Shown here: positions 36,759-51,443 of the stretch, in pieces
Layout of the letters: each line of letters begins with the position of its first letter
Numbering within the stretch: position 1 is the stretch's first letter
The notes under the pieces: model-generated
Told to the model about the DNA's origin: nothing
The model's input: only the letters and a program-made list of their open reading frames with translations
Database searches by the model: none
Made by a program: the position numbers and the translations under genes
Assembly (NCBI RefSeq): GCF_040812015.1
Contig: NZ_JBFNXJ010000012.1
Span: 1-64,000 of the forward strand
Source: Chitinivorax sp. PXF-14
GTDB lineage: Bacteria; Pseudomonadota; Gammaproteobacteria; Burkholderiales; SCOH01
Length of the DNA stretch: 64,000 bases
Reading direction: 5' to 3'

Positions 36759-36843
36759 TCAATCAGACTAATTTCATACTTACGACTTGATTGATCTGTT
36801 TACGACCTCAATGCGCGGAACAATGGTTGGGATGAGTGCCAAC

Positions 36844-38670
36844 TCACTCCACCGTCACCGATTTTGCCAGGTTCCGTGGTTTATCCACATCGGTGCCGCG
36901 CTGCAATGCGGCATGGTAAGCCAGCAACTGTACCGGGATCGAATGTACGATCGGGCTCAGTACCCCGGCGTGCCGCGGAGTGCGAATGACGTGTACCCCT
37001 TCGGATTCGGCGAAGTGGCTGTCCAGATCAGCAAAGACAAACAACTCGCCGCCACGCGCGCGGACTTCCTGCATGTTCGACTTCACCTTTTCGAGCAAGG
37101 CGTCGTTCGGCGCGATCACCACGACTGGCATATTGTCGTCGACCAGCGCGAGCGGGCCATGCTTGAGCTCGCCCGCCGGGTAGGCCTCGGCATGGATGTA
37201 GGAGATTTCCTTGAGCTTAAGTGCGCCTTCGAGCGCGATCGGATAATGCGGGCCGCGGCCGAGGAACAGCGCGTGCTCCTTGGGGCTGAAGCGTTCTGAC
37301 CAGCCAGCGATCTGCGGTTCGAGGTTGAGCGCATGCTGCACGCTGCCCGGCAAGCGGCGCAAGTCGTCAAGGTAAGCAACTTCACGCTCGGCATCGAGGT
37401 GGCCACGCAGCTTGGCGAGCGTGCCAGTCAAGGCAAACAGTGCGACCAGCTGGGTGGTAAAGGCCTTGGTCGATGCCACCCCGATCTCGGCGCCCGCCCG
37501 TGTATAGAACACCAGCTCGGAGGCACGCGGTATGGCGCTTTCGCGTACATTGCAGATCGACAGCGTCTTGTCGTGGCCAAGCGACTTGGCGTATTTGAGC
37601 GCCTCCATCGTGTCGAGCGTCTCGCCCGACTGCGAGATGGTGACGACGAGCCAGTTTGGATTGGCGACAGCATCGCGGTAACGGTATTCGCTGGCGATCT
37701 CGACCTGGCAAGGAATGCGGGCGATCGACTCGATCCAGTAACGCGCAACCGACCCCGCATAGTAGCTGGTGCCGCAGGCGAGGATCAGTACACCCTCGAC
37801 TTTAGACAGGATGGACTCTGCCTGGTCGCCGAACAACTTCGACGAGAAACCCAGCTCCAGCACCGGCTCGATGGTGTCGGACAGCGCCTTGGGTTGCTCG
37901 TGGATTTCCTTCTGCATGAAGTGGCTATAGGGGCCGAGTTCGAGCGAAGCGAGCGACACGTCGCTGACATGGACCTTGCGCTCGGCGGGCTGGCCAGACT
38001 TGTCCAGGATCGTCACCTGATCACGACGCAGCGCGGCGACATCACCCTCTTCCAGGAAAATCACACGCCGCGTCGCCGAAATGATGGCGGAGACATCGGA
38101 GGCGATGAAATTTTCACCCTCACCCAAGCCGATCAGCAAGGGGCAGCCCATGCGCGCGCACGCCATCACATCGGGCTGATCCTTCGCCAGCACGGCGATC
38201 GCGTAGGCACCGACCAGTTCCTTGGCAGCAGCGCGCACGGCTGCGAACAGATCGCGGCTCTGCAGATAGTGGTAATGCACCAGGTGAGCGATGACCTCGG
38301 TATCGGTCTGCGATTCGAACACATAGCCGAGTGCCTTCAGCGACGCGCGCTTTTCGTCGTGGTTCTCGATGATACCGTTGTGCACCACCGCGATCAGTTC
38401 GCCGGATACATGCGGGTGAGCGTTCGGCTCAGTCACGCCGCCATGAGTGGCCCAGCGCGTGTGGCCGATGCCAAGCTGGCCATGCAGGCCGACTGCGGCG
38501 GCGGCATTCTCCATCTCGGCCACCCGGCCCACCCGGCGTACCCGCTTGATGTCGCCATCCAGCACGGCGACGCCGGCCGAGTCATAACCGCGGTACTCCA
38601 GGCGCTTGAGGCCCTCCACCAGTACCGGCACTACATTGCGTTGGGCAATAGCCCCGACGATGCCACACAT
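36844..38670 (-). CDS. glmS: Glucosamine--fructose-6-phosphate aminotransferase
   Basis: 608 residues. GlmS makes glucosamine-6-phosphate from fructose-6-phosphate and glutamine, the first step of UDP-GlcNAc synthesis. The start is the Met of [10 protein letters not shown], giving the catalytic Cys as residue 2; the longer open frame upstream is not used. The glutaminase half has the HTRWATHG and NGIIENH motifs. The isomerase half carries two SIS domains with [19 protein letters not shown] and a C-terminal KSVTVE. It is the last gene in glmU-glmS. The GlcN6P-sensing ribozyme of Gram-positive bacteria is not present upstream. Confidence 0.97.
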   Translation of the reverse strand: MCGIVGAIAQRNVVPVLVEGLKRLEYRGYDSAGVAVLDGDIKRVRRVGRVAEMENAAAAVGLHGQLGIGHTRWATHGGVTEPNAHPHVSGELIAVVHNGIIENHDEKRASLKALGYVFESQTDTEVIAHLVHYHYLQSRDLFAAVRAAAKELVGAYAIAVLAKDQPDVMACARMGCPLLIGLGEGENFIASDVSAIISATRRVIFLEEGDVAALRRDQVTILDKSGQPAERKVHVSDVSLASLELGPYSHFMQKEIHEQPKALSDTIEPVLELGFSSKLFGDQAESILSKVEGVLILACGTSYYAGSVARYWIESIARIPCQVEIASEYRYRDAVANPNWLVVTISQSGETLDTMEALKYAKSLGHDKTLSICNVRESAIPRASELVFYTRAGAEIGVASTKAFTTQLVALFALTGTLAKLRGHLDAEREVAYLDDLRRLPGSVQHALNLEPQIAGWSERFSPKEHALFLGRGPHYPIALEGALKLKEISYIHAEAYPAGELKHGPLALVDDNMPVVVIAPNDALLEKVKSNMQEVRARGGELFVFADLDSHFAESEGVHVIRTPRHAGVLSPIVHSIPVQLLAYHAALQRGTDVDKPRNLAKSVTVE

Positions 38671-38726
38671 CTTGTCATTCTCCAGATTCGGGCCGACCCG
38701 GCCCATGGCCATCAAATGGCGAGTCG

Positions 38727-40094
38727 CTAGTCTTTCTTTTCCGGGCGCTTCCACGCCGGGATCGTCGTCTGCCGGGCGCGCGCCACGGTCAGCTGAGCTT
38801 CCGGTACATGGCGGGTGATGGTCGAGCCTGCACCAACCGTTGCCCCGCGGGCAACCGTCACCGGCGCTACCAGCATGGTGCCAGAGCCGATGAAGGCACC
38901 ATCCTCGACTACCGTCAGGTGCTTGTTCACACCATCATAATTGCAGGTGATAGTGCCAGCACCGACGTTGACGCCAGCGCCGATCGACGCATCGCCGACA
39001 TAACTCAGGTGATTGACCTTGGATCCCTGGCCAATCCGGGTTTTCTTGATCTCGACGAAATTACCGATGTGCACCTCACCCGCCAGTTCCGCCCCCGGCC
39101 TCAGGCGCGCATAGGGCCCGATCTTACCGCCCACACCGACAATGGCACCATCAATATGCGAGAAGGCGGCGATTTCCGTACCGGCGGCAATCTCGGCGTC
39201 ACGCAGCACGCAATTGGGGCCGATCTTCACGCCGTCACCAAGCACCACCCGGCCCTCAACGACGCAGCTGATATCGATCACCACGTCACGCCCGCAACTG
39301 AGGCTGCCTCTCACATCCAGCCGGGCCGGGTCAAGTAGGGTCACGCCTTGTTCGAGCAGCTTGCGCGCCTGTTCCAGCTGATAGATGCGCTCCAGCTCGG
39401 CCTGCTGCACCCGGCTGTTGACGCCGAAGGTTTCCCAGCTCTGCCGCGGATTGGCGGTTGCGATCTCGACACCATCCGTGACGGCCATGCCGACCACATC
39501 GGTCAGATAGTACTCGCCTTGCGCATTCTGGTTGGACAGACTGCCCAGCCATTGGCGCACGTGCTGGTTCGGCAGCAACATGATGCCCGTATTGATCTCG
39601 CGGATGTGGCGCTCGGCTTCGGTCGCGTCCTTTTCCTCAACGATGCGGATTACGCGACCCTCGCCATCCCTGACGATACGCCCATAGCCCGCGGCGTCGT
39701 CAATGATGTCGGTCAGCAGCACGAGCTTACCACCCTGTCCCGCCTCCACCATCGCCTGCAGCGTATCCAGGCCAATCAGCGGCACGTCGCCGTACAGCAC
39801 CAGGGTTGCACCATTGTCGGGTAGAAACGGCAGGGCCATCTGTACGGCATGGCCCGTTCCCAGTTGCTGCTCCTGCAGCGCCCATTCACATGCCACGTCA
39901 CTGAGCGACTGCCGTACCAGCTCGCCACCATGGCCGTACACGATGACCAGTTGAGACGGGCTGAACGAGCAGGCGGTATCAACGACATGGCGCAGCATGG
40001 GTCGCCCGGCGATCGGATGCAGCACCTTGGGTAGATCGGAGTACATACGCTTGCCTTTGCCGGCAGCGAGAATCACACAGGATAGATTGTTCAT
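38727..40094 (-). CDS. glmU: Bifunctional GlcN-1-P acetyltransferase / GlcNAc-1-P uridyltransferase
   Basis: About 455 residues. The N-terminal pyrophosphorylase part has the [18 protein letters not shown] signature near the start. The C-terminal part is a left-handed beta-helix of hexapeptide repeats (for example [37 protein letters not shown]). The product is UDP-GlcNAc for peptidoglycan and LPS. The start is one of several ATGs (40094, 40103, 40106); I choose 40094 by homology, as the ribosome site is weak. It lies downstream of the ATP synthase operon after a terminator. Confidence 0.95.
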   Translation of the reverse strand: MNNLSCVILAAGKGKRMYSDLPKVLHPIAGRPMLRHVVDTACSFSPSQLVIVYGHGGELVRQSLSDVACEWALQEQQLGTGHAVQMALPFLPDNGATLVLYGDVPLIGLDTLQAMVEAGQGGKLVLLTDIIDDAAGYGRIVRDGEGRVIRIVEEKDATEAERHIREINTGIMLLPNQHVRQWLGSLSNQNAQGEYYLTDVVGMAVTDGVEIATANPRQSWETFGVNSRVQQAELERIYQLEQARKLLEQGVTLLDPARLDVRGSLSCGRDVVIDISCVVEGRVVLGDGVKIGPNCVLRDAEIAAGTEIAAFSHIDGAIVGVGGKIGPYARLRPGAELAGEVHIGNFVEIKKTRIGQGSKVNHLSYVGDASIGAGVNVGAGTITCNYDGVNKHLTVVEDGAFIGSGTMLVAPVTVARGATVGAGSTITRHVPEAQLTVARARQTTIPAWKRPEKKD

Positions 40095-40129
40095 CGTATT
40101 CATCATCGCATTCTGAAGTGCTGATGCGG

Positions 40130-40162
40130 GAAAAGACAAAAGGCAGCGTAAAGCTGCCTTTT
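40130..40162 (-). terminator. Terminator of the ATP synthase operon
   Basis: Stem AAAAGGCAGC/GCTGCCTTTT, 10 bases with a 5-base loop (40138-40147, 40153-40162), between atpC and glmU. On the minus strand the stem is followed by a T-rich GTCTTTTCC. Confidence 0.85.
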
Positions 40163-40196
40163 ATCACAAACTGCGATCGCTCGCTGCACTCAAGGC

Positions 40197-40625
40197 TCAG
40201 TGGCCCCGCTTGCGCAACTTCTGGATCACCGCGAGTTGCGCCACGGCTTCGGCCAGCTCGGCCTGAGCCTTTGCCAGATCGAGGTCCGCTGCACGCTTCT
40301 CGATCACTTCTTCCGCACGCTTCTTGGCTTCCAGCGCCTTGGCTTCGTCCAGGTCGGCACCGCGAATCGCGGTATCGGCCAGGATGGTCACCACATGAGG
40401 CTGGACTTCGATCATGCCGCCGGAAACGAAGACGAAAACGTCTTCGCCACCGCCGTTGGCCGGTACGATGCGTACCGGGCCAGGCTTGATCATCGCCAGG
40501 AGCGGCGCGTGACGCGGGTAGACGCCGATTTCGCCGCCGTCTGCCGGTGCGACCAGAAATTCAGCCACACCGGAGTAGATCGACTCTTCGCCGCTTACTA
40601 CGTCTACATGCATGGTCATTGCCAT
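40197..40625 (-). CDS. atpC: ATP synthase epsilon subunit
   Basis: 142 residues. The N-terminal beta-sandwich ([34 protein letters not shown]) and the C-terminal two-helix arm are typical. It is part of the F1 central stalk and modulates ATP hydrolysis. The start ATG 40625 follows a strong GGGAGGG site. Last gene of the operon. Confidence 0.96.
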   Translation of the reverse strand: MAMTMHVDVVSGEESIYSGVAEFLVAPADGGEIGVYPRHAPLLAMIKPGPVRIVPANGGGEDVFVFVSGGMIEVQPHVVTILADTAIRGADLDEAKALEAKKRAEEVIEKRAADLDLAKAQAELAEAVAQLAVIQKLRKRGH

Positions 40626-40650
40626 AATCCCTCCCAGTTATCGAAGGTGC

Positions 40651-42057
<1,407 letters not shown>

Positions 42058-42094
42058 CTAAATACGTTAATGTCGGATACCTGACAGACGATCA

Positions 42095-42958
42095 TTAAAC
42101 CGCTGCAGCGCCGGACACGATTTCCGAAAGTTCTTTCGTAATCGCAGCCTGGCGGGTCTTGTTGTAGACCAGCTTCAGTTCATCGATGATGTTGCCTGCG
42201 TTGTCGGACGCGGCCTTCATGGCCACCATCCGCGCGCTCTGCTCGGATGCCATGTTTTCGGCGACAGCGCCGTAAACCAGGGCATCGATATAGCGCAGCA
42301 ACAACTGTTCGACGACGGTTTTGGGATCGGGCTCGTACAGGTAATCCCAAGCGTGATCGCGGTCGCCCAGCTTCTCGCCCTTGATGGGGAGAACCTGCTC
42401 TGCAGTCGGCTCCTGCTTCATCGTATTGATGAAGTGGTTGAACACGACATGCAATTCGTCGATCTTGCCTTCGAGGAAGGCGTCAACCTGAACCTTGACG
42501 GGGCCGATCAGCGTTTCCATGTGAGGCTTGTCGCCGAGACCGGCCACATGCGACACGACGTTGGCGCCGATACGCTGCATGAAACCGAAGCCCTTGCCAC
42601 CGATCGTGGTGACATCGACTTCAACTCCTGCAGCCTGCCATTCCTTGAGCTTGGCCACGGCAACGCGCATCGCGTTGGTGTTCAAGCCGCCGCACAGGCC
42701 CTTGTCAGAGGTCACGACAATCAGACCGACACGCTTGACCGTGTCGCGAGCGACGAAGAACGGATGCTGATAATCCTGAAATGCCTGGCTCAGGTGGGCC
42801 GCTACGCGGCGCACCTTTTCGCCGTAAGGCCGGACCGCTTTCATGCGGTCCTGCGCCTTGCGCATCTTGGATGCAGCAACCATCTCCATGGCACGCGTGA
42901 TCTTTTGCGTGTTCTGCACGCTCTTGATCTTATTGCGAATCTCTTTTCCGCTTGCCAT
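42095..42958 (-). CDS. atpG: ATP synthase gamma subunit
   Basis: 287 residues. The rotor shaft of F1: a long N-terminal helix ([31 protein letters not shown]) and the C-terminal helix with [31 protein letters not shown] are the conserved parts. The central Rossmann-like part is normal in length. Confidence 0.97.
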   Translation of the reverse strand: MASGKEIRNKIKSVQNTQKITRAMEMVAASKMRKAQDRMKAVRPYGEKVRRVAAHLSQAFQDYQHPFFVARDTVKRVGLIVVTSDKGLCGGLNTNAMRVAVAKLKEWQAAGVEVDVTTIGGKGFGFMQRIGANVVSHVAGLGDKPHMETLIGPVKVQVDAFLEGKIDELHVVFNHFINTMKQEPTAEQVLPIKGEKLGDRDHAWDYLYEPDPKTVVEQLLLRYIDALVYGAVAENMASEQSARMVAMKAASDNAGNIIDELKLVYNKTRQAAITKELSEIVSGAAAV

Positions 42959-42987
42959 GATCAGAACCTATCCAAAGAAGTTGGTGA

Positions 42988-44529
42988 TTAGTAAGCCGAA
43001 CTTGCTTTGAACGATTCGATCGCGGCGCAAACCTTCTTCTCGTCATCGGAAGACAGTTCGCCGGAAGCGTCGACTCGCTGCAGGATGTCAGCCAGGTTAG
43101 CCTTGGCGTACGAGCGGAATGCCGCTTCGAATGCCAGCGCCTTTTCAACCGGGATGTCGTCGTAGTAGCCCTTGTTGACCGCGAGCAGCGTCAGGGTCAT
43201 TTCCGACACCTTCATCGGCTGGTACTGGCCTTGCTTCATCAGCTCGGTCACGCGACGGCCACGCTCAAGCTGCTTGCGGGTCACTTCGTCGAGATCGGAC
43301 GCGAATTGGGCAAATGCCGCGAGTTCGCGGTACTGCGCCAAGTCGGTACGGATACCACCGGACAGCTTCTTGATCGCCTTGGTCTGAGCTGCACCACCCA
43401 CGCGGGATACCGAGATACCTGCGTTGATCGCAGGACGGATGCCGGAGTTGAACAGGTCAGTTTCCAGGAAGATCTGGCCGTCGGTAATCGAGATCACGTT
43501 GGTCGGAACGAAGGCCGAAACGTCACCCGCCTGGGTTTCAATGATAGGCAGGGCGGTCAGCGAACCGGTCTTGCCCTTCACTTCACCGTTGGTGAACTTC
43601 TCGACATATTCTTCGTTGACGCGAGCAGCGCGCTCAAGCAGACGCGAGTGCAGATAGAACACGTCGCCCGGGTAAGCTTCACGGCCCGGCGGACGGCGCA
43701 GCAGCAGCGAAATCTGGCGATAGGCCACGGCTTGCTTGGACAGATCGTCATAAACGATCAGTGCATCTTCGCCTCGGTCGCGGAAGTATTCGCCCATGGT
43801 GCAGCCGGCGTAAGCCGAGATGAACTGCATGGCGGCCGACTCGGACGAGGACGAAGCCACGACGATCGTGTGATCCATCGCACCGTGCTCTTCCAGCTTG
43901 CGTACCACGTTGGCGATCGAAGAAGCCTTCTGGCCGATCGCAACATAGATACACGTAACGCCAGTTCCCTTCTGGTTGATGATCGCATCGAGTGCGACGG
44001 CGGTCTTACCAGTCTGGCGGTCGCCAATGATCAGCTCACGCTGGCCACGACCGACCGGAACCATCGCGTCAATCGCCTTGGTGCCGGTTTGCAGCGGCTG
44101 ACCAACAGACTGACGTGCGATCACGCCGGGGGCGATTTTTTCGATCGGGTTGGTCAGCTTGGCATTGATCGGGCCCTTGCCATCGATCGGCTGACCCAAC
44201 GAATTCACCACGCGGCCCTTCAGTTCCGGACCAACCGGCACTTCCAGAATACGACCGGTACACTTGACCTCGTCACCTTCGGAAATGCGCTCGTAGTCAC
44301 CGAGAATTACGGCGCCCACCGAGTCGCGTTCGAGGTTCAGCGCGAGGCCGAACGTGTTGTTCGGGAATTCCAACATTTCGCCCTGCATCACTTCGGACAA
44401 GCCGTGGACGCGGACGATACCGTCGGTGACCGAGACCACGGTGCCTTTGGTGCGGGTTTCCGCGCCGTCGGCCAGGCCTGCGATCTTGCTCTTGATCAGA
44501 TCACTGATCTCAGAGGGGTTTAACTGCAT
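42988..44529 (-). CDS. atpA: ATP synthase alpha subunit
   Basis: 513 residues. The non-catalytic nucleotide-binding F1 subunit with P-loop [33 protein letters not shown] and the arginine-finger segment in [15 protein letters not shown]. The N-terminal delta-binding region ([17 protein letters not shown]) is present. It lies nine bases after atpH. Confidence 0.98.
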   Translation of the reverse strand: MQLNPSEISDLIKSKIAGLADGAETRTKGTVVSVTDGIVRVHGLSEVMQGEMLEFPNNTFGLALNLERDSVGAVILGDYERISEGDEVKCTGRILEVPVGPELKGRVVNSLGQPIDGKGPINAKLTNPIEKIAPGVIARQSVGQPLQTGTKAIDAMVPVGRGQRELIIGDRQTGKTAVALDAIINQKGTGVTCIYVAIGQKASSIANVVRKLEEHGAMDHTIVVASSSSESAAMQFISAYAGCTMGEYFRDRGEDALIVYDDLSKQAVAYRQISLLLRRPPGREAYPGDVFYLHSRLLERAARVNEEYVEKFTNGEVKGKTGSLTALPIIETQAGDVSAFVPTNVISITDGQIFLETDLFNSGIRPAINAGISVSRVGGAAQTKAIKKLSGGIRTDLAQYRELAAFAQFASDLDEVTRKQLERGRRVTELMKQGQYQPMKVSEMTLTLLAVNKGYYDDIPVEKALAFEAAFRSYAKANLADILQRVDASGELSSDDEKKVCAAIESFKASSAY

Positions 44530-44537
44530 GATCTCTC

Positions 44538-45074
44538 CTAACTCTTAAGCCTGTACGCCATCGCCTGCAACTTGCCGCGTACCGATGCGTCGATTACCTC
44601 GTCACCTACTTCGACACGAATGCCACCCAGCAGCTCGGGATCCACGCTCACTTTGGCGTCGACCTTCTGCTTGAAGCGGGACTCGAGTTTGGCAACCAGT
44701 GCGCTCAACTGTGCATCGTCCAGCGGGAATGCGGACACAACGCGTGCCTCGACGGTACCGTTTTGTGCATCCTTCAGCTGTTCATACTGAAGCGCGATTT
44801 CCGGCAGCAGAACCAGACGGCCATTTTCCTGCAAAGCGGAAATCAAGTTGAGCACTTCGGCATCGGCCTTGGCGCCAAGCACTGCTGAAAGCAGCGATTT
44901 CACTTGTTCGGAGGAAAACTTCGGGTTGGTCACGACTTCCTTAACGTCGTCGTTCTCAACCACGGCCGCCAGCAGCCCTAGTGCCTCGGACCATTTGGCA
45001 AACGCATTGCTGTCCTTCGCGAGGCGGAACAATCCTTCCGCGTAAGGCCTAGCGACTGTAACGATTTCTGCCAT
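44538..45074 (-). CDS. atpH: ATP synthase delta subunit
   Basis: 178 residues. It links the F1 head to the b-subunit stator. The start [19 protein letters not shown] and the C-terminal [20 protein letters not shown] are typical of OSCP/delta. The gene sits between atpF and atpA. Confidence 0.96.
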   Translation of the reverse strand: MAEIVTVARPYAEGLFRLAKDSNAFAKWSEALGLLAAVVENDDVKEVVTNPKFSSEQVKSLLSAVLGAKADAEVLNLISALQENGRLVLLPEIALQYEQLKDAQNGTVEARVVSAFPLDDAQLSALVAKLESRFKQKVDAKVSVDPELLGGIRVEVGDEVIDASVRGKLQAMAYRLKS

Positions 45075-45081
45075 GAGATTC

Positions 45082-45552
45082 TTACAATTCCGCTTGAATC
45101 GAAGCCAGCAGACCGGCGTGCTTGGATGCGTCGATTTCCTTGCGCAGGATCTTCTCTGCGCCGGCTACCGCCAGGTCAGCGACCTGCGCACGCAGCGACT
45201 CCTTGGCTCGATACACCTCTTGATCAATCTCCGCCTTTGCACCAGCAATCAGACGCTCGCCTTCTACACGAGCTACATCCTTCGCCTCATCGACGATCTG
45301 GGCAGCGCGCTTTTCAGCCTGGGCAATGATGTCGGCGACCTGTTGCTTGGCTTCGCGCAGCTTGTCAGCCGCACGCTTTTCAGCCAGCTCCAGATCCTGC
45401 TTGCCACGGTCCGCCGCGGCCAGGCCGTCAGCGATACGCTTGGCGCGCTCGTCCATCATGTTGGTCAGCGGAGGCCAAACAAACTTCATGGTGAAGATCA
45501 CCAGGAGCGCAAACGTAATCGCTTGGCCCAACAGTGATGCGTTGATATCCAT
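45082..45552 (-). CDS. atpF: ATP synthase subunit b
   Basis: 156 residues. One N-terminal membrane helix (about 5-25, INASLLGQAITFALLVIFTMKFVW) and a long charged coiled-coil dimerisation arm. It forms the peripheral stalk. Spacing to atpH is seven bases. Confidence 0.96.
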   Translation of the reverse strand: MDINASLLGQAITFALLVIFTMKFVWPPLTNMMDERAKRIADGLAAADRGKQDLELAEKRAADKLREAKQQVADIIAQAEKRAAQIVDEAKDVARVEGERLIAGAKAEIDQEVYRAKESLRAQVADLAVAGAEKILRKEIDASKHAGLLASIQAEL

Positions 45553-45589
45553 GTTTGTTTTTCCTCAGTCTAACGGGGCGGGAGAATGA

Positions 45590-45880
<291 letters not shown>

Positions 45881-45941
45881 TTACTATCTCCTAGTTGAAG
45901 GATGTGTGACTAAAAGGGTTTGAACAAACTTGAAACGAAAC

Positions 45942-47113
<1,172 letters not shown>

Positions 47114-47143
47114 GAGCCGGACCCCGTCTCAACAAACCGAAGT

Positions 47144-47173
47144 ATTGTAGTCATAAAAACCCTTAATAGTCAA
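47144..47173 (-). promoter_or_regulatory. Promoter of the atp operon
   Basis: On the minus strand TTGACT (47173-47168) and TACAAT (47149-47144) with an 18-base spacer, about 30 bases before the atpI start. Confidence 0.7.
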
Positions 47174-47237
47174 TACGATGTTCCCACTAAAGACTTGGCG
47201 TGACTGATTTATCAGCGATTTTTGATGTTTGCATGAA

Positions 47238-47273
47238 CTAAAAAAGGGCATCTTCCAGTACAGATGCCCTTTT
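47238..47273 (-). terminator. Terminator of the mnmG-rsmG-parAB transcript
   Basis: Stem AAAAGGGCATC/GATGCCCTTTT with a 10-base loop (47242-47273). On the minus strand it ends in TTTTTTAG. It lies about 20 bases after the parB stop. Confidence 0.93.
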
Positions 47274-47294
47274 GCAGTGCATCATTTTCTACCG

Positions 47295-48137
47295 CTAACG
47301 CAGCTTGGAGAGCAGGTCGTCGAGCTGATCCAGCGTTCCGTACTCGATCGTGATACGCCCCCGCCCCTTTTTGCCGGAGAGAATCTTGACGGCCGCGCCG
47401 ATGCGCTCGGACACCTCCTCCTGCAGGCGCGCGACGTCGGGATCGATCTGGCGTGCAGGCTTACCCTGCGCTGGAGCGAGCAGATGCTGCACCAGGCGCT
47501 CCGTCTCGCGCACCGACATGCCCTTGTCGGCCACCAGATTGGCAGTATCAATCTGCTGGACCACGGGCAGGCTCAGCAGCGCGCGGGCATGACCCATATC
47601 GAGCTGGCCGGCGTACACCAGGTCGCGCACTGGCTCGGGCAGGTTGAGCAGGCGCAACAGGTTGGACACCGCACTGCGCGAGCGCCCCAGCGCCTGCGCG
47701 CAGCTGTCGTGCGTCATGCCGAACTCGTCGATCAGGCGCTGGATACCCTGCGCTTCTTCAAGCGGATTGAGGTTCTCGCGCTGGATGTTTTCGATCAGCG
47801 CCATTGCCAGCGCGGCCTCGTCAGCCACGCTGCGCGCAACCACCGGCACCTTGTCGAGACCGGCCAGACGGGCGGCACGCCAGCGACGTTCCCCCGCGAT
47901 GATTTCGTAGCGGCCGGACACCAAGGGGCGCACCAGGATCGGCTGCATCAAGCCTTGCGCCTTGATGGACGCGGCCAACTCGACCAACGCCTGCTGATCC
48001 ATGTGCGTGCGCGGCTGATACTTACCGGGCTGCAAATGATCGACGTGCAGCGTCAGCAGCTGTTCGCTCTGTTTTTCGGGGGCGCTGTCGCCGAGCAATG
48101 CTTCGAGGCCGCGCCCCAGTCCCTTCAATTTCGCCAT
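47295..48137 (-). CDS. parB: Chromosome partitioning protein ParB
   Basis: 280 residues. The N-terminal part carries the CTP-binding ParB motifs: a [15 protein letters not shown] segment (GERRxR box) and the [15 protein letters not shown] motif. The helix-turn-helix for parS binding is in the middle ([18 protein letters not shown]). It loads on parS sites near the origin as a CTP-dependent clamp and works with ParA to segregate the origin. No perfect parS site was found by eye in this window. Confidence 0.96.
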   Translation of the reverse strand: MAKLKGLGRGLEALLGDSAPEKQSEQLLTLHVDHLQPGKYQPRTHMDQQALVELAASIKAQGLMQPILVRPLVSGRYEIIAGERRWRAARLAGLDKVPVVARSVADEAALAMALIENIQRENLNPLEEAQGIQRLIDEFGMTHDSCAQALGRSRSAVSNLLRLLNLPEPVRDLVYAGQLDMGHARALLSLPVVQQIDTANLVADKGMSVRETERLVQHLLAPAQGKPARQIDPDVARLQEEVSERIGAAVKILSGKKGRGRITIEYGTLDQLDDLLSKLR

Positions 48138-48152
48138 AATTCCTTGCTTTGC

Positions 48153-48932
48153 TTAAACAGTTGCCGCAGTCGGCATTTTGCGCAAAATTTCCTGCGCGAG
48201 CGCCAGATAGGCCTGTGCGCCCTTTGAGCCCTTGTCATAGGCCAGCGCCGGCAAGCCATGGCTTGGCGCCTCGGCCAGACGGACATTGCGCGGGATCACC
48301 GTATCGTAGACCTTGTCGCCGAAATGCTGCTTGAGCTGCTCGGCCACTTGCTGTGCCAGACTGGAACGCGGGTCGAACATGGTGCGCAGCAAGCCTTCGA
48401 TATCGATTTTCGGATTCAGGCTGGCACGGACCTTGCGCAGGGTGTTGACGAGATCGGTGAGGCCTTCGAGCGCGTAGTATTCGCACTGCATCGGGATCAT
48501 CACGCGCTCGGCAGCGACCAGGCCGTTCAGGGTCAGCAGATTGAGCGACGGCGGGCAATCGATCAGGATGAAGTCGTAATCGCCAGCCACACCTTCAAGG
48601 GCCGCCCGCAGGCGCGACTCGCGGCCCGCCATCTCGACCAGCTCGACTTCGGCCCCACCGAGTTCGCGGTTTGCCGGCAACAGATCATAGCCGCCCGATT
48701 CGGAACGCAGGATAGCCTCCCCGACGCCGCAGACGTCGAGCAGCACGTGGTAGACCGAGCGTTGCAGCTGGCCCTTGGCCACACCGCTACCCATGGTGGC
48801 GTTGCCTTGCGGGTCGAGGTCGACCAGCAACACTCGGCTTTCCTGGACTGCCAGGCTGGCGGCCAGGTTGACCGCCGTGGTGGTCTTGCCGACCCCGCCC
48901 TTCTGATTGGTGATCGCGATGATCTTCGCCAT
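48153..48932 (-). CDS. parA: Chromosome partitioning ATPase ParA (Soj)
   Basis: 259 residues of the deviant Walker A family. QKGGVGKTTT at about residues 10-19 is the signature-lysine P-loop, LVDLDPQGN is the A'-motif, and DCPPSLNLLTLN is the Walker B region. It lacks the N-terminal DNA-binding extension of plasmid ParA, as in chromosomal Soj. It sits 15 bases upstream of parB in the same transcript. Confidence 0.96.
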   Translation of the reverse strand: MAKIIAITNQKGGVGKTTTAVNLAASLAVQESRVLLVDLDPQGNATMGSGVAKGQLQRSVYHVLLDVCGVGEAILRSESGGYDLLPANRELGGAEVELVEMAGRESRLRAALEGVAGDYDFILIDCPPSLNLLTLNGLVAAERVMIPMQCEYYALEGLTDLVNTLRKVRASLNPKIDIEGLLRTMFDPRSSLAQQVAEQLKQHFGDKVYDTVIPRNVRLAEAPSHGLPALAYDKGSKGAQAYLALAQEILRKMPTAATV

Positions 48933-48933
48933 G

Positions 48934-49557
48934 TCAGCCCACCTCCATCACGATGAGGTGGCGCTCGGCATCGAGCCCCGGCACGCGCAGCGGGATCACC
49001 TGCTTCACGATGACATCCTTGGGCAACTGGGCAATCTCCTCGTATGGGTGCACGCCCTTCATCGCCACCCAGCGCCCACCACCAGCCAGCAGATGGCGCG
49101 TGAGGCGGACAAACTCGGCGAGGTCGGAAAATGCCCGCGAGGTGATCAAGCCAAACCCCTGCTCGTCGTGCACGGCCTCGACGCGGTCGGTGATGACGCG
49201 TGCCCGGGGCAGATCAAGGTCAATCAAGGCCTGGCGCAGGAAGCTGGTCTTTTTCTGATTGCTGTCGAGCATGGTCACCTCGACCGCGGGATCGACGATC
49301 GCCAGCGGAATGCCCGGCATGCCGCCCCCCGAGCCGACATCGAGAACGCGCGGCGCATGCAGATGCGGGATCGCCGCCAGGCAGTCGAGCAGGTGCAGGC
49401 TGACCATGCGTTCCGGCTCGCGGATCGCCGTCAGGCTGTAGACCTTGTTCCACTTGTCGAGCAGGCCGATGTAGTCGAGCAGCTTGCGCTGGACCTCGTC
49501 GGACAGGCTCTGGCCCAGTTCAGCAATGCCGGCGGCAAGTTGTTCGGCCAAGGTCAT
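48934..49557 (-). CDS. rsmG: 16S rRNA (guanine-N7)-methyltransferase G
   Basis: 207 residues. It methylates G527 of 16S rRNA. SAM motif I is [17 protein letters not shown], with [12 protein letters not shown] next. The gene overlaps mnmG by four bases and lies one base upstream of parA. Loss of RsmG is known to give low-level streptomycin resistance; nothing here indicates loss. Confidence 0.96.
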   Translation of the reverse strand: MTLAEQLAAGIAELGQSLSDEVQRKLLDYIGLLDKWNKVYSLTAIREPERMVSLHLLDCLAAIPHLHAPRVLDVGSGGGMPGIPLAIVDPAVEVTMLDSNQKKTSFLRQALIDLDLPRARVITDRVEAVHDEQGFGLITSRAFSDLAEFVRLTRHLLAGGGRWVAMKGVHPYEEIAQLPKDVIVKQVIPLRVPGLDAERHLIVMEVG

Positions 49558-51443
49558 GCAGACTTCTTTCCTTCAATACCGCGTTTGAGATGCACCAGCA
49601 ACAGGCCCACCGCAGCCGGCGTGATGCCGGATATGCGCGATGCCTGGCCCAGGGTTTCCGGGCGGTGCTTGTTGAGCTTCTGCTGCACTTCCTTCGACAG
49701 TCCCTTGACCACGGCATAGTCGAGATCGGTCGGCAGCTTGACGTCCTCCAGGCCCTCGCGGCGAGCCACCTCGTCGGCCTGGCGGTTGATGTAGCCCTCG
49801 TATTTGACCTGAATCTCGACCTGCTCCGCAATCTCGCGCTCGCTGACGCCGGGCGCGGCCACCGGCAGGGTCATCAGTGATTCGTAGCTCACATTGGGGC
49901 GGCGCAGCAGGTCGGCCAGCCGATACTCGCGCTCGATGCCCTGGCCCAGCACGCGCTCGGCGTCTTCCTGGCTGACCAGGCGCGGATTGGCCCAAGTCGA
50001 CTTCAGCCGCTCGAATTCGGTGGCGATGGCGTCACGCTTGCGGCAAAAGGCCTCCCACTGCGCGTCGCCGACGACGCCAAGCTGGCGGCCAATCTCGGTC
50101 AGGCGCAGGTCGGCATTGTCTTCGCGCAGCTGCAGGCGGAATTCGGCGCGGCTGGTGAACATGCGGTAAGGCTCGGTGACGCCGCGCGTGATCAGGTCGT
50201 CGACCAGCACGCCGATATAGGCTTCGTCACGCGCAGGGCACCACGCATCCTTGCCCTGCGTCTGCAGCGCGGCATTGATGCCGGCAAACAGGCCCTGTGC
50301 GGCGGCTTCTTCGTAGCCTGTCGTTCCGTTGATTTGACCTGCAAAAAACAGGCCTGCAATCGATTTGGTCTCGAAGCTCGACTTCAGGTTGCGCGGGTCG
50401 TAGTAGTCGTACTCGATGGCATAACCTGGGCGCAGGATGTGCGCGTTTTCCAGGCCGCGCATCGAGCGCACGGCGGCGAGCTGAATGTCGAAGGGCAGCG
50501 AGGTGGAGATGCCGTTCGGGTAGATCTCGTGCGTCTGCAGGCCTTCCGGCTCGAGAAAGATCTGGTGGCTGTCCTTGTCGGCGAAACGGTTGATCTTGTC
50601 CTCGATCGACGGGCAGTAGCGCGGGCCAACGCCTTCGATGATGCCGGTGAACATCGGCGAGCGGTCGAAGCCCGAGCGGATGATCTCGTGCGTGCGCTCG
50701 TTGGTGTGCGTGATCCAGCACGGCAGCTGTTTCGGGTGCAGGGCGCGCGAGCCGCGGTAGCTGAATACCGGCTCGGGGCTGTCGCCGGGCTGCTCGACCA
50801 GCACCGAATAGTCGATACTGCGGCCATCGATGCGCGGTGGCGTGCCGGTCTTGAGGCGGCCGACGGGCAGATCGAGCTCACGCAGGCGCTGCGCCAGCGT
50901 GATCGAGGCCGGATCGCCGGCGCGACCTCCGACGTGGTTTTCCAGGCCGACGTGAATCTTGCCGCCGAGGAAGGTGCCGGCGGTCAGCACCACGGCGCGG
51001 GCCTTGAAGCGGATGCCGATCTGCGTGACGACCCCGGCGACGCGATCGCCGTCAAGCAGGATGTCGTCGACCGACTGCTGGAACAGCGTCAGGTTATCCT
51101 GGTTTTCCAGCATGCCGCGGATCGCAGCCTTGTACAGCACGCGGTCGGCCTGGGCCCGCGTGGCGCGCACAGCCGGGCCCTTGCTCGAATTGAGTGTGCG
51201 GAACTGGATGCCGCCCATGTCGGTGGCGAGCGCCATGGCACCGCCGAGCGCGTCGACCTCTTTCACCAGATGGCCCTTGCCGATGCCGCCGATCGAGGGG
51301 TTGCACGACATCTGGCCGAGCGTTTCGATATTGTGGCTCAACAGCAGCGTCCTGGCGCCCATGCGCGCGGCAGCCAGGGCCGCTTCGGTGCCGGCATGGC
51401 CGCCGCCAACCACGATCACGTCGAATTCGGTGGGGAACAACAT
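49554..51443 (-). CDS. mnmG: tRNA uridine 5-carboxymethylaminomethyl modification enzyme MnmG (GidA)
   Basis: 629 residues. The FAD site [19 protein letters not shown] is at about 10-28, then [22 protein letters not shown] and the GTPPRIDG motif. The C-terminal helical domain ends in the usual [14 protein letters not shown]. With MnmE it modifies the wobble uridine of some tRNAs. It opens the mnmG-rsmG-parA-parB transcript. The start is ATG 51443. Confidence 0.97.
   Translation of the reverse strand: MLFPTEFDVIVVGGGHAGTEAALAAARMGARTLLLSHNIETLGQMSCNPSIGGIGKGHLVKEVDALGGAMALATDMGGIQFRTLNSSKGPAVRATRAQADRVLYKAAIRGMLENQDNLTLFQQSVDDILLDGDRVAGVVTQIGIRFKARAVVLTAGTFLGGKIHVGLENHVGGRAGDPASITLAQRLRELDLPVGRLKTGTPPRIDGRSIDYSVLVEQPGDSPEPVFSYRGSRALHPKQLPCWITHTNERTHEIIRSGFDRSPMFTGIIEGVGPRYCPSIEDKINRFADKDSHQIFLEPEGLQTHEIYPNGISTSLPFDIQLAAVRSMRGLENAHILRPGYAIEYDYYDPRNLKSSFETKSIAGLFFAGQINGTTGYEEAAAQGLFAGINAALQTQGKDAWCPARDEAYIGVLVDDLITRGVTEPYRMFTSRAEFRLQLREDNADLRLTEIGRQLGVVGDAQWEAFCRKRDAIATEFERLKSTWANPRLVSQEDAERVLGQGIEREYRLADLLRRPNVSYESLMTLPVAAPGVSEREIAEQVEIQVKYEGYINRQADEVARREGLEDVKLPTDLDYAVVKGLSKEVQQKLNKHRPETLGQASRISGITPAAVGLLLVHLKRGIEGKKSA

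Noticed and set aside
36844-38726. glmS ribozyme upstream of glmS
   Set aside because: The glmU-glmS gap is only 56 bases and too short for the ribozyme, which is typical of Gram-positive bacteria.
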